This document shows, one piece after another, positions 34,734-45,989 of a DNA stretch of 64,000 bases. Position 1 is the stretch's first letter. The number at the start of each line of letters is the position of its first letter. The stretch comes from Orbilia blumenaviensis (lineage: Eukaryota; Ascomycota; Orbiliomycetes; Orbiliales; Orbiliaceae). A program made the translations under genes and the position numbers. The stretch lies in assembly GCA_036872755.1 (NCBI GenBank), contig JAVHNS010000001.1, forward strand, positions 2,480,001 to 2,544,000, in the 5' to 3' direction. The notes under the pieces were generated by a model. That model was not told the origin of the DNA. It ran no database searches and worked only from the letters and a program-made list of their open reading frames with translations.

Positions 34734-37184
34734 ATGGACGTCATGGACTTTACAATGGACGGAGATGAAGGAGAAGAAGAACCGAGTGCCAATACTACAT
34801 TCAACAACCAAAGAAATCATACGATGATGCAGGCAGGCATCGTTAACAAGTAAGTTATATGTTTTTCCAATCGACCATGTGTAAACACATACGCGCATCC
34901 TGGAAGTTAGTTTTCATGATCACTAAATCTTCATAAATTCACTAAGCCCAACATTTAATATCACTCAAGGGGGGATACATCCGATGAAAAAAACAAAATT
35001 CAGTTATGATGTTTCCCTTGACCTACCCTTTCCTCGCAACCGCAATTTCACTAGCAGAAGGACAGAATTGGAGGCCATCGATATATACTTCTCGGGGTAT
35101 GCCTATGGTGGCGCTCCTATCTATGCAATCACTGGTACCGGAGGGGTGGGGAAGACTCAGATAGCACTTGAATACGCTTACACACGTTACGCGGCCCGTC
35201 GATTTACCGCAATATTCTGGATATCAACCGCAACCGAAGAGTCCATCCAGGGCTCGTTCCTAGAAATTATGCAGCAGATTATTGACGAGCAAGCAAGGGC
35301 ATCGTGGCCCGAGCCTTTTGATTACGAAACTATAGGCATGGGCCTCGGGGTCTCGGGTCTAATTGATGGAAACGGCAGGATTAGTCGCGACTCCGATCCA
35401 AGTCTCATTCAATCAGCTTTGTTCAACTGGTTCAAGTTACCTGGTAACGACAAATGGTTATTAATTTTTGACAATGCAGACGATTTAAGTTTCGGGGTTG
35501 ACAAATACTTCCCCAATCGTGGTGGATACATTCTTGTGACCAGCCGTCGACCAGAATTTTCCCATTGCGCTGAACAGGCGAACCTGGACGGTTTGGATGA
35601 AGAAAGTGCAACCAATCTTTTGTTGCATCTAGCACGGCTACGAAGTCCTACACAAAATGAAATCCAGCAAGCGACAGAAGTTGTCAAGAAGTTAGGTTTC
35701 CTGCCACTTGCGATTACTCATGCTGGATGTTTCATACACGAAATGAACATCCCTATGAAGGAGTATTTGCGATACTATGATAATACTTTTAAAGAAGCAC
35801 AGTCTAAAATACCAAAAGTTGGATGGCTATATCGAGAAGATACGGCTGTAACGACTTGGGAGATTTCTTTTGCAGAAATTCAAAAGCAAGATGAACAAGC
35901 AGCAGCTATATTACTGACTTGTGGGTATCTTCGTTGTAACAACATCCCAGAGACCTTGTGGGGCTCCGAGGACGGGAAATACGACCCGGTGTTCGAAATT
36001 CAACGTAAGTTTATTTTTTAAGATTCGTTTTACAGCCTCTTCGATTGGAAAAAAATTGCGCAAATGGTTACTTGTATGATTGCGTACACAGCAGCTGTAT
36101 ACACATGTGATTTTCAAAGTTGCAATTTCATCCCTGAATTGATCCTACTGGGAGATTCAAAAAAGAGCAGGTTTTATGGAATCTACTGTCCACCAGTAAT
36201 ATATACTGCTAGATTTTATAAACACCACGATCTACTGACCTACAAGCCAGTCTACCAGCCAGCAATATAACGATATTCAGCTCGGAAGGTAACTAGGCGG
36301 GCAGGCAGGCAGGCGGGTGAATTGACCAGCTTTGTTCAAGATTTCAACTAGATATCACTATGCCAGTGTCATTTTGACCCGTAAAATCTACATACGCAGA
36401 ACCAATTTAAAACATATAGCTCTTCTATTCACCCTCCCGTTCTGATCCGTCATATTGTTGCATAGGTCTGATACGCTAAGACGTTTCATATATAGAGAAA
36501 AAAAGATTTTCGCTTCTTGCATCATACTCGTTGATTTACAGAGGCCGACACAGTTTATTTTCCATTCACCCGGTCGTGCATAACTGGACACAGGAATGCG
36601 GGAACAATTCTGATCGTTTACGGGTTATCGAAAACACCCTTGATACTATCACAAGGGCAATCAGGAGACTTAAATTGTCAAAATCGGATAAAACTGGTCT
36701 CGTCGGAACCAAACAATACCGCGATCGAACCCGAAATTGGAGCGTTATCATGGACCATTTATGGAATATTTTTAGGAAACTCCGGAGGGAAGATTGTAGT
36801 GATATATATCTTGACTATCTACTTTCTAGCGGAGATAAGCCCGTCGGAAACGAAGCTGCTGCAGCCATAACCCTTATGGAAGCATACAAAATGCTTTTAA
36901 AGGGATACTGGGACTTTGCTCGTCGGGACTTTGCCCGTCGGGACGATGATTGTTCTAGTTATTGCGCCGAGTTGCCTTACAGATTGATGGGCAACACCGA
37001 TATAGTTCTCCATATGTTCCGTTACATACATCAGAACTGCCTCTTTGAGGCTGGTCTCCTGGACTATATAAGAGGTATTGTAAAGACTAAACGCGCTCCG
37101 TACCCAGACTTCTTACACACGTTAGAAATTCAAGGGAACCAGCGAGAGAGTTGTCCCAACGTTTTCTTCGTCGGTTTTATGTGA
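34734..37184 (+). CDS. Compact NB-ARC (STAND/NLR-like) protein with Asn/Gln-rich N-terminus
   Basis: Signal-transducing NTPase of the fungal NLR type, a group used in heterokaryon incompatibility and immune-like recognition. Exons 34734..34849, 34947..36004 and 36496..37184 give 620 residues, and all junctions stay in frame. Residues 1-20 are acidic. About 20-50 are Asn/Gln/Thr-rich ('NTTFNNQRNH', 'NNPTFNITQGG'). NB-ARC starts near 70 with a P-loop GTGGVGKTQ (Lys108), Walker B LLIFDNADD (about 210-217), an 'ILVTSRRPEF' sensor and a GxP-like 'LGFLPLAITHAG' (about 288-297). A winged-helix segment 'ASYSLIYRGRHSLFSIHP' then 'VVHNWTQE' follows across intron 2. The remaining ~190 residues show no TPR, ankyrin or WD repeats. 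They include a 5-residue tandem duplication (DFARR twice) encoded by a 15-nt repeat. Intron 2 is 491 nt. No effector domain (NACHT, HET, Goodbye, patatin) is visible. The first exon is predicted from splice fit only. Confidence 0.8.
36005..36495 (+). other. Oversized intron of the NLR-like gene, with GGCA repeats
   Basis: 491-nt interval (donor GTAAGT, acceptor TATAG) with stops in all frames. It contains 'CTACAAGCCAGTCTACCAGC' near 36239-36258 and a (GGCA)n tract near 36298-36317. This is 4-8 times the usual intron length here, so an inserted repeat is possible. Confidence 0.55.
36912..36941 (+). repeat. 15-nt in-frame tandem duplication in the NLR-like gene
   Basis: Two copies of GACTTTGCYCGTCGG, differing at one base (T/C), encode DFARR twice. 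Confidence 0.85.
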
Positions 37185-38906
37185 TCTCGGGGGGGTATTA
37201 ATAGGAAAATTAATAAACCTGGTACTACTTTGTTGTAATTTGGGACACACCTTTTAATCGCGTTGTTTGTGTGGTTTTTTCGCTCTCATTAATCTAGTAT
37301 ACCAGATATAGGCACAGTATGGTAGAGTACCCTATCCAACATCAGTCATCTTTACCGGTCTCTACCTACTAAGTATAAAATATAACTTCCCAGGCACCAC
37401 AGTGTACTCAATGCCTAGGTATCTAAGTACTTGCTTGTATGTCCGTTCTCCGATACAATCACCAAGATGCCTGGCCAGGAATTAAAAGTGTGTGGTAGAG
37501 TTTATTTTTACGCCACCTCCGATTCATAGTCTAGTCACTATGCAATGTACTGTCGGTCATAACAAAATGTATGGGCGCCGTGGTGAGATCTGTAAAGGAA
37601 AAATGTCTTTAGCCTGGTGGGTTAACGTGTTGTGCGGTTTCGAGCGCCTTTTGAGCTGGTGATCTTGATAGCTAGGCGCGCGAGCCCGACTACCAACTAT
37701 AACTACTTAGTTAAGGGTACGGCAGCATCATATCACGTCGTGAAAACTGTTAAGCTCCTGATTATTTGGTAGTAAGCTAACATAAGAAGTCAAGTAAAGA
37801 GGGGTGGTCAGAGAGAGAGAGCCGACCCGCATGGGCTGCCCCTCCTTGTTCCCTTCCGACTCAACATGCTACTAAACCGTTAACCCCCCCCCACTTGCCT
37901 GACGTTAGCCCGCTTCCGCGACCAAAATCGCATGACTGGTCCTATCTCCTATTAGAGAAAGGGAAAATTGTCTTCTGTCATTTTTACTCAATCCACGGCC
38001 TTTTTTTGGTATTATTTATTTATTTATTTCTTCACATTGTACTGCGCTCTAGTTTGTTGTTCCTTTTAACCTCAAAGACCTCAGTCATTTTCGCGAGAGA
38101 GAGAAGGGAGAGCTAAGCTAAGCTGTATGCTCAAGGATTCGAGTTTCCCGTGCACTATGCTGGATACCTATCCTAGAGAGAATAACAAAGCTAACAACGT
38201 CCTATATTCTAACATCCGAGAGCTTCGGACCCAGATATCGGTATACCGTCGGCCTTCGTCTGCCCTGGACTAGATAGGCACCCAGGCACGCCCGCACGCC
38301 CGCATCCACACGTCCGCACCCACACCCATATACATCGATATACATCCACACATACTCGGGAAACCTGATCGTTATATTCTTACCTGGCATGGTGCGTTCT
38401 TAAGATCCAGAGGAGGGTGGAAGAGGGGAAATGGGGATTCCAAATCCCAGGCCTGTGCTTAGTACCAGCTTAGCTTTAAGGAGCTTAATATATGACTGCA
38501 CGGGGAGACTGACGATGAAACCACAATCCCGGGACAACAGAGTAATTCATCTTCCCAGCGCGCTGCGCTCACGCAGTTTATGCAATTTACACAGACGCCC
38601 GAAAGAACAGCAAAGAGGGTACGCAGATCCCAAGACAGGAGAACCAGAGGGGAAATACTGGTCGTAAATAAATGCATGCAGAGCAACTGCTGACCAAGGG
38701 CTGTTACCAACTATACAGATCCTTCAGGCTAATAACTGGAACTTGGAGCTTGCCATAGATTCGTATGTCCCCTCCCTTCGTCGCTTCGCCTTTGATTTCA
38801 AGCCTACCTCGCACCCCCCCTTTTCTTCATCTTACCGCTGTTTGGCTGCGTGCGTCTGCCTTCTCCTGCGCGGGTGGGCGATATATTGTCTGTTCGACCA
38901 CTTGCA
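37185..38906. other. Intergenic region NLR-like to Dcn1 gene
   Basis: 1.7 kb without a recognisable gene. There are short C-rich CCCGCAC-type runs near 38283-38340 and a pyrimidine-rich stretch just before the Dcn1 start. Confidence 0.55.
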
Positions 38907-40422
38907 ATGGATAGAGAGGAAGAGGATGGTTATGGTGATGTTAATGGTCCTCTTTACACGCAAAATATTACGAATTCTGGTCATTATTATCCTCACCCTC
39001 CTCCTTATCATTCCCCTTCGCCTCATCACACGTTTGATCCTTACAACTCTGCTCTTCCTGTTCGACCCCCTCCTCACCCCCCTCCGGGTGTGAATCCCAT
39101 TCCTGGTCCTTATTTGCCTCCTGGTTTGGGACAACATGGTTCTCTTCCTGGTTCTCAACCTCCTCAGGCTCGTTACCCCCCTCCAGCTCTTCCTCCTCTC
39201 TCTTATCCTCCTCCCGGACCTGTGGCCTATTATCATAGCCTTCAGACGGAACCGTGGTCTTTAGAAGGCATGCGTACAGTAGAGGGGGGCTTGGGGTCAC
39301 AAACATGGAGAAATCCAAACCTTGGACAGTTGAGTGACATGCCGCCATCACAAAGAGGCAGAGGGCTATCGGGAAGAGGGATGGAGGTATTAGGGACAGG
39401 TGATGGATCACGAGGGAGAGGCAGAGGCTTGCTAAGGAGAGTCATGGCGTCGTTACGGGGATCCAGACACCGGCTATCCGGAGGGATCCATCAACCCTAT
39501 CAGCCTTATCAGCACCCTCAATATATACAGCAAAGTAATATTAACTGGGGCGGATCTCACAGTTACTACCAGAATCCAAACGCATCCTCTGGCACAGGTC
39601 CTACCAACCAGAATGCTATCAATGCGATCTTCGACCAATTCAAACGTACGTTCAAATGGATATTCCATAACGAATGAAAGATGATTGAATACTGAAGCCA
39701 GCATAACACTATTCAATAGAACCCAATGACTCGCCTGATACATACTCGATAGGCGCAACAATGGCCTACTTCGACGCCTTGGGGCTACAACTTGATGATG
39801 TCACTGTTGTTCCACTCAGCAAAGCCCTGAGTTCCGAGACTATGGGGGAATTCACCCGAAAGGGATTTACAGATGGGTGGATGCAGCTCGGGTAGTTTTC
39901 AATCTCAGAACAGCTCATACGTATACCTCTTACTAATAATGTATATTTTGTAGCGCCGACTCTTTGCCAAGGATGCAGGCCAAACTCCAGGAGCTACGGC
40001 AACAGTTGGACACTAATGATGAGTACTTCAAGGAGGTTTACAAGTGGGCGTTTGGTTGGGCGAAGGCACCGGGAGGGAAGGCATTGGCGCTTGAGAACGC
40101 AATAGAGATGTGGAAGCTCCTATTGACAAGCAGGTTCGGCGGCAATGGTCATTTGGACAGGTGGGCCGAATTCCTAGAGGAGAAGTGGAAGAAGAGCATC
40201 CCTAAGGATACCTGGAATATGTTTTACGAGTTCATTGTGGACGCTAAGAGCGATCCGACTTTGACTGGTTACGATGAAAATGGTACGTAGAACCTAGGCC
40301 ATCCACGGCTGTGCACGGGTAGTTATCCAGCGGTCAAAGGCTAACATCTAGCTGCGAATTTAGGATCCTACCCTTCCACCATTGATGCTTATGTCGATTA
40401 CTACCGTAACCAGGAGCAATAA
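38907..40422 (+). CDS. DCN1: Dcn1-type cullin neddylation factor with long Pro/Gly/Arg-rich N-terminus
   Basis: E3-like scaffold that brings the NEDD8-loaded E2 Ubc12 to cullins. Exons 38907..39645, 39720..39891, 39954..40282 and 40364..40422 give 432 residues. Joins: 'FDQFK|QPNDSPD', 'GWMQLG|ADSLPR' and 'YDENG|SYPST'. The potentiating-neddylation (DCUN1) domain spans about 242-425: 'AINAIFDQFK', 'MGEFTRKGFTDGWMQL', 'YFKEVYKWAFGWAK', 'LALENAIEMWKLLL', 'WAEFLEEKWKKSIPKDTWN' and the final 'STIDAYVDYYRN'. The first ~240 residues are unusual. Pro/Tyr/His-rich runs (about 25-115) are followed by an Arg/Gly segment ('RGRGLSGRG', 'SRGRGRGLLRR'). No UBA domain is visible, although many Dcn1 proteins begin with one. 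The start at 38907 is the first ATG in frame, although the frame is open further upstream. The catalytic domain is certain. Confidence 0.9.
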
Positions 40423-41435
40423 AGAACAGGCTTCGGTTTAAGGTCTGTGACCTGCGCATCGAGGATATCAATGGTAGCCCAGCAAGCGAATCCCACCTGT
40501 CCCTGCATCTTCCTCTTGTCGGCTCTTACCTCTCGTGAGGGCTCTTTGTTTCTCTCTCCTATTTCCCTTTTTTTTGTCTGCAAATATTTTCCTTTCTGGG
40601 GGGATCCTGTCATGAGATCAACTTCTCGCAAATGTCACCTTAGCGGCTTCATTTCCTGCTACGATCCGAATCCAGCGCTCTTATGACGTCGGCATGGGAT
40701 AGAAAGTAGGCGGTCATTGTTAATTGTAGATCGATCCAGCATGAATGCCAAATTACTCTACTGGACTACTAAGCTACTCGCTATTATTACGATCCAGATC
40801 ACCTAGTCACATAAAGGGCCTAGGCCGCCCCCCATGACCCAGTAAGCCGGCCCATGGCTTTGGCTTATTCTGGTACTATTATCTATCTCAACTGGCGAGA
40901 GAGTCTTAAAGCAATGGGATTTCGATATCGAGGTATGATTTTCGATATTGGATGACAGGGCTGAACATGTGCCTATAATAGGCAGCAGAGTTTCATAAAT
41001 AAGTCTTCGCTACACATATTCCAATCGGCCTGTCGTGCGATCGCGAGCTGTCACTGAAGTGTAATAGCATCAACATTCTATTTGGCCATGTGCGTGTGCG
41101 AGTCTGAGGCAGCAGGATGTTTATAGTGGGTTTTTGGCGAGATTAAAAAGCTGTCTATCAATTAAGCTCTCGAGCTTAGCGAGCTCGCGCGAAAAAAGAA
41201 CCACACCTCCAACTCATTGCAACATCCAACCAACCAAACGACCAGCCATCCCTTCTGCCACGAGGGAGTCGAAAGACTCACAAATCCGTCCCAAGCCAGT
41301 TGAGAGAAGGGACTTACTTGCGGGACGAGTGTCGGGACGAGGGAGGGTTGGATATTCATACTGCAGTTAGGTATACGGCACACACCGAGAATCTATAGGC
41401 TGCCTACTTCCTACCCCTTTCAAAAAAGAATCCAA
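40423..41435. other. Intergenic region Dcn1 to PIG-Y-like gene
   Basis: 1 kb with no supported gene. The last ~250 bases, A/C-rich, are probably the leader of the next gene. Confidence 0.55.
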
Positions 41436-41504
41436 ATGGACAATGTAGCCACTTCACGACCACGGGTGCACACGACAACAATTACAATCTCAATGACACG
41501 ATGA
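41436..41504 (+). promoter_or_regulatory. uORF whose stop overlaps the downstream start (ATGA)
   Basis: A 22-codon ORF (MDNVATSRPRVH...SMTR) in another frame ends with TGA at 41502-41504, overlapping the main ATG at 41501. If transcribed, the main ORF would depend on leaky scanning or termination-reinitiation. Confidence 0.45.
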
Positions 41505-42148
41505 ACGGCTCAACACTCGGCAGTAGTAGCAGCAGCAGCAAGCAGTTTCCACGAAGGACAAGGCAGCGAGCTAGGTCTCTTCGTAAATCACTGCTTACTT
41601 TTGCGTCTTCCTCACCTGCGATTTCGATCCATGGGCCTAAGAACAGCGGCGGCTCTGCAGATGGAGCGAATGCGACTGGTCGAGCCACCGGACTCGCGAG
41701 TGGAGACGGCGGCGCGTCTTCTAGCTTGAATAATTCCGAAGACGACGATCACCTCTCACCTCCCCCGTTGATGATGAGGGATGCCTCCTCCGCCGCGTCT
41801 CGCAGTTCCTCGAGGATATCGCGTTCCTTCCGACGAACGAGCTCCTCGCGCCATGTCGACTACGCGGATACGGTATGGTGGGGTTGGGCGGTTCTCATTA
41901 CTACCTGGGTGGTATTCGTGGTGGGTATGGGAAGCGTCCTAGGGATATGGGATTGGGCATGGTTTGGACCGGCCGGAGCGCCTGTGCTCCCCGAAGACGA
42001 AGATCATGATCCAGACGATGATCTACCGATTCCGGGGTACTATCCGGCTTTGGTCATTTTGACGTGGGTAGTGGCGTGGGTTTGGGTGATTATTGCTTGG
42101 GTTGGGATGAAGTATTTTAGACATGCGAGGGTTGCGCCGGCGAATTGA
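41501..42148 (+). CDS. Small two-TM protein, PIG-Y-like (GPI-GlcNAc transferase subunit candidate)
   Basis: Single exon, 215 residues. Residues 1-120 are Ser/Arg-rich and disordered. Two membrane helices follow: about 125-150 ('WWGWAVLITTWVVFVVGMGS') and about 180-202 ('YYPALVILTWVVAWVWVIIA'), linked by an acidic loop (PEDEDHDPDDD). The ending 'WVGMKYFRHAR' matches the C-terminal signature I recall for PIG-Y, a small two-TM subunit of the ER enzyme that adds GlcNAc to phosphatidylinositol in GPI synthesis. The fungal protein is much longer than the ~70-residue human PIG-Y because of its N-terminal extension. The gene is clearly real and conserved in type. The functional name is inference from a short motif. 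The start ATG overlaps the stop of a uORF. Confidence 0.72.
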   Translation: MNGSTLGSSSSSSKQFPRRTRQRARSLRKSLLTFASSSPAISIHGPKNSGGSADGANATGRATGLASGDGGASSSLNNSEDDDHLSPPPLMMRDASSAASRSSSRISRSFRRTSSSRHVDYADTVWWGWAVLITTWVVFVVGMGSVLGIWDWAWFGPAGAPVLPEDEDHDPDDDLPIPGYYPALVILTWVVAWVWVIIAWVGMKYFRHARVAPAN

Positions 42149-45100
42149 GGTTGGACGATGGATGGCTATGACGACTTTTGGGGAGGGGAGGGGGGGTATT
42201 TTTGGAGCTACTTACTAGGCAGAGGAGGATGGTGTTATAGAAGACGGGCGCGTGGATGCATATAGAAGATCGATATAATTGATTATGATTATTATTATTA
42301 TGGTCTTATTCGATCGTTCTACTGTGGATCTCATCTCGGTGCTATTACGGATAGTAGCCTTTTTTTTTCTGTTGTGAGCTGCCTTGGAGACATTGGATCT
42401 TCGTTAGGACAAGGGCCCTTTCCCACCATAGTGAGATCAGGTTCTTTAAGGACCACTTGTTCCTAATTACGAATTTTCTTTCATTCTTTCAGGGTCTAAC
42501 GGTCTTCTGGACTCGTTATTTTGCATTTCGGAGCCTTTTTTTGATTGAACGAATTGGAGCCGGGAATCGTGACGAGGCGCGAGAGGGATCGGGTCGGTTG
42601 GTGATACCGATCCAACTTAACTGAAACGGACACGAGCATCTTCCCGTCTTCCCTCAGCAGTTGGGAGCGCACACAAGAATTACACAAGCTTCACATTTTT
42701 CCTTTTGGAGGATTGGTATTGGCTCTTCCCTTGCCATTTGCCATCCCGTGGTGGCGAAGGCGTTTTTTCTCGTTCGTTTCCATTGTCTCAAAGGAAGCCC
42801 CCAAGCAGCAACAGCGGTTTTGTTATCTGAGCACACACACACGCATCACAAAGCTAAAGGGAAGAGGCGGCGGTCCTTAGCTTTACTATCTAACGAAAAT
42901 TTTCTTTAAAAATCATCTATCCGAAATTAGGTATAGATGAAACGTCTTTTCTCGGTTCCTTCCGTGGCTTGCAAGCTTGACAACTAGATCAAAAAAAATA
43001 CATTCTTTGTTGATATAGATTGACTTTTTTACACCTGGGGACAGGGAACATTAGGATTCTGCACGGGAGGGATCCTAGGGCATGTGCAAGATCTAATATT
43101 GAGAGATAGATATATATAATATAAATGACTTATATGAAAGGGTAACTATGGTATCGGCGCCCTTCAAATAGATTAGGATTCGACGACGTGCATAAAAGAA
43201 TTGGCCTGGGCCAGCTGAACCAGACCAGGCTACTACGTAAGTATCTATATATGGTTCCCGGTATAAAGAGTCTTTATGCATGATACCATTGAAGCCGTGC
43301 GACCTAAGTTAAGGGCTGTTTCTTTTTTCGGGAAGGATTAGACAACTTATTTTTGCAATTGAGCCATGGATGATGAGGGGATCGTTCCGATGTATGCACT
43401 TACTAATATGCAATTGATCAATGACTAGGTTTAAGTAATATTATTATGTACATATGTATGAGGTGCTATTGGTAGATACTATATCGATCATGCGCCCTGA
43501 CAATCATCACCGGACTTGTGATAGTTTGATAACAGAATGAGTACTTAACCTTGGAGACGAGTTGAATAAGGTCATTTAATTGAGCTGTCAAATACCGAAC
43601 AAATCCGCGTCGGAGACATATCTTAGGAGGTTTTATGAAGTCATTATTGCTTTCGATCTTAGAGCCGCCAGGCTGTCAATTGGGATCAGCTGGAGCTAGT
43701 TGGCGGGCTAGCTACCTAGGTACCTAGAGCTGTCCGGTATATTGGAAGGAAATGATAGATCGAAACAAACAAAAAAAAGGCCTAGAGCTGAACAAGAATT
43801 CGCCGATTTCGCTACTATGCAGAAATTTCTGCAGTGTGAGTATGCATACATAGCTCCTTAGATTCGAGTTCGAAGGGTTGGACGAGTCCGGCTGATCCTT
43901 GTGGTCTTGTGCCGACGGCTACACGGGTTACCAGTGTATAGGTATAGGTATCGACGAGTTCTTATTCGGCGCGCTCGGTCCTTTGAGTCGGGCCCAGATC
44001 TGGTGCGGGATTGTCCCGCTTCCCCCCCTTAGACTTCTGTTGAATCTCGAGGTCTATAGATACCTCGAGTTACAAAGCCACCTATCCACAAAGGTGACCA
44101 AGAGGTAATCTTCGTACCCCCATCCGATGCATTCTATAAGGGGGATCAATAAACCTTGTGAAGCGACGAAACAAAACAAAACAAACTAAAAAAAGTCTTT
44201 CCAGAACCGCAACGATTGTTCAACATGCAACTTTAGTTTATTAGGACCTCATGATAGGTGGTTCCTTGCAGTCGGTTCCCTTGGCCATGCAGCTGGCATG
44301 CAGCCTGCAACAGTCCACCTGGCCCGCCGGCAGCAGTGCTCCCCCCCTCGCATTTCTCGGGGCAGATCTCCGATATACATCACGTCTATCTCGACCCCAT
44401 GAGCTGAGCAAGATATTTTTCTTCTTCTTGAAAAAGTTACCTTCGGGTACAAAACAAAGTGTTACCGAAAATGCTGACATGGGTAGGGGGAAGCTTGCAG
44501 CGCTTGTGGACCTGGGGTCATGGGTTTTTCTTCTCCATGCCGTCGCCTACTCCGGGAAATGCGAAAAAAAAAAACTAGCAAGTACGCAACGATGATGAAA
44601 ACAATGTTGTTATTAAAAAAGAATAAAATTTTTTTAAATAGAAATCTTGTCAGGGCCTTGATCTGGGCTTGAAGCCGTCTGATAGGGCGTCTACGCTGTC
44701 GGATACCTTAGGCATCGGAGCCTATTAGCTGGATCAACGTCGGGATAATTTTAAAAAAAGAATGGAACCCAAACGATATGAATATGCAAGATGCAAGATT
44801 CTCAGCACACTTCTAGACTGGCACTACTGTACTCGTTGTCACAAAAACAGGTCGCAAGCGAGCGAGATCGAAAGAGCATGCTGACAATTGGGGAAATTGA
44901 CGAAATGTCGGAGACATAAAAATTTAAAAAGTGGCTTTTTTGTGGGATGCATCTACACCCGGTCGAGATCTCGAGATACAACGCATTTCTGTCAAAATTT
45001 TTGATATTTCGGATTCTGATATATCCCTTTGCGGTCTGGTCATGAAGCTTCTTGGTGGAGGCTACTTTCTAATCGTGATACGTCTGGTTCACCTTGATTC

Positions 45101-45989
45101 GAATGGGCCTTTTCTGCTGTTCGAGGGGCACTCCTCTCAACGGAACGTAACGATACGCCACTTTAATATTACACCGCACGTATCGTTTGCAAAACGAAAG
45201 CGTGTGTGGGTGCCAGGTGGGGAAACGGCCGCTGTTTCCCCCAAATCCATGCATTTGGACGTCGGGAGGATGGATCATTGGCCGGTTGACAGGTGGGAAA
45301 TGGGATCGTTGCTTTTCCTCTCCTGAAGCTTGGCCTGCAGGGGACCCGGACCCTCCCATCCTGGTGCATGGGTGCACCGCAGTTCCTGGCATGGGGGACT
45401 CCACCGGATGGGGAAAAAAGCATCTGAACAATAATAATCCCACACCACCACCAAAACAATCTTGGACCGGGTTTTCCTGATATCCCGTGCGACTGAAACT
45501 GGGGGGGTTCGACAGGACGGTGAAGATGCGCAGTAGTAGTAGCAGCCGTACCTGGGGCCTTACGGTGGGAGGGATATTTGCGGGCTAGACTTTATGGTCC
45601 CACAGACGACTGCTTTGCTTTCTTCTTTTTTTTTTCTTTCTTTCAAGGATTATTCGACCTGACTGCCTTGTCTTGCCTCGCAAATGCTCCAATGGGGTAA
45701 CGAAGGACTTCATCATCGGCTTAACCAGCTTGAGCCGTTGAGAGGGTATTAAAACTCTCGATATGCCCCCCCTCTTTGATACTCCATACACTTTTGGGCG
45801 CCCCCCGACGTTCGTTTTTTCCCTCTTGCCTTTTCCACAATTCGAAAATCTGGGCTTGCTGTAGAAGAAAAAAAAATTTAAGGAACAATCTGATATTTGA
45901 TATTTGATACCACCCCTTAGCGTAGTAATATCAAGCCGCAATATCAAAAGTATCAGCTCACCACTCTCGCTGGCCTATCACCATTCAAG
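42149..45989. other. 3.8-kb gene-free stretch
   Basis: The PIG-Y-like 3' region comes first, then AT-rich DNA with only short ORFs. The region near 45750-45950, T/C-rich, is likely the leader of the coiled-coil gene. No recognisable gene. Confidence 0.5.

Noticed and set aside
38832..39411. Minus-strand ORFs of 134 and 147 codons opposite the Dcn1 N-terminus
   Set aside because: They are low-complexity Arg- or Glu/Gly-rich shadows of the pyrimidine-rich Pro codons.
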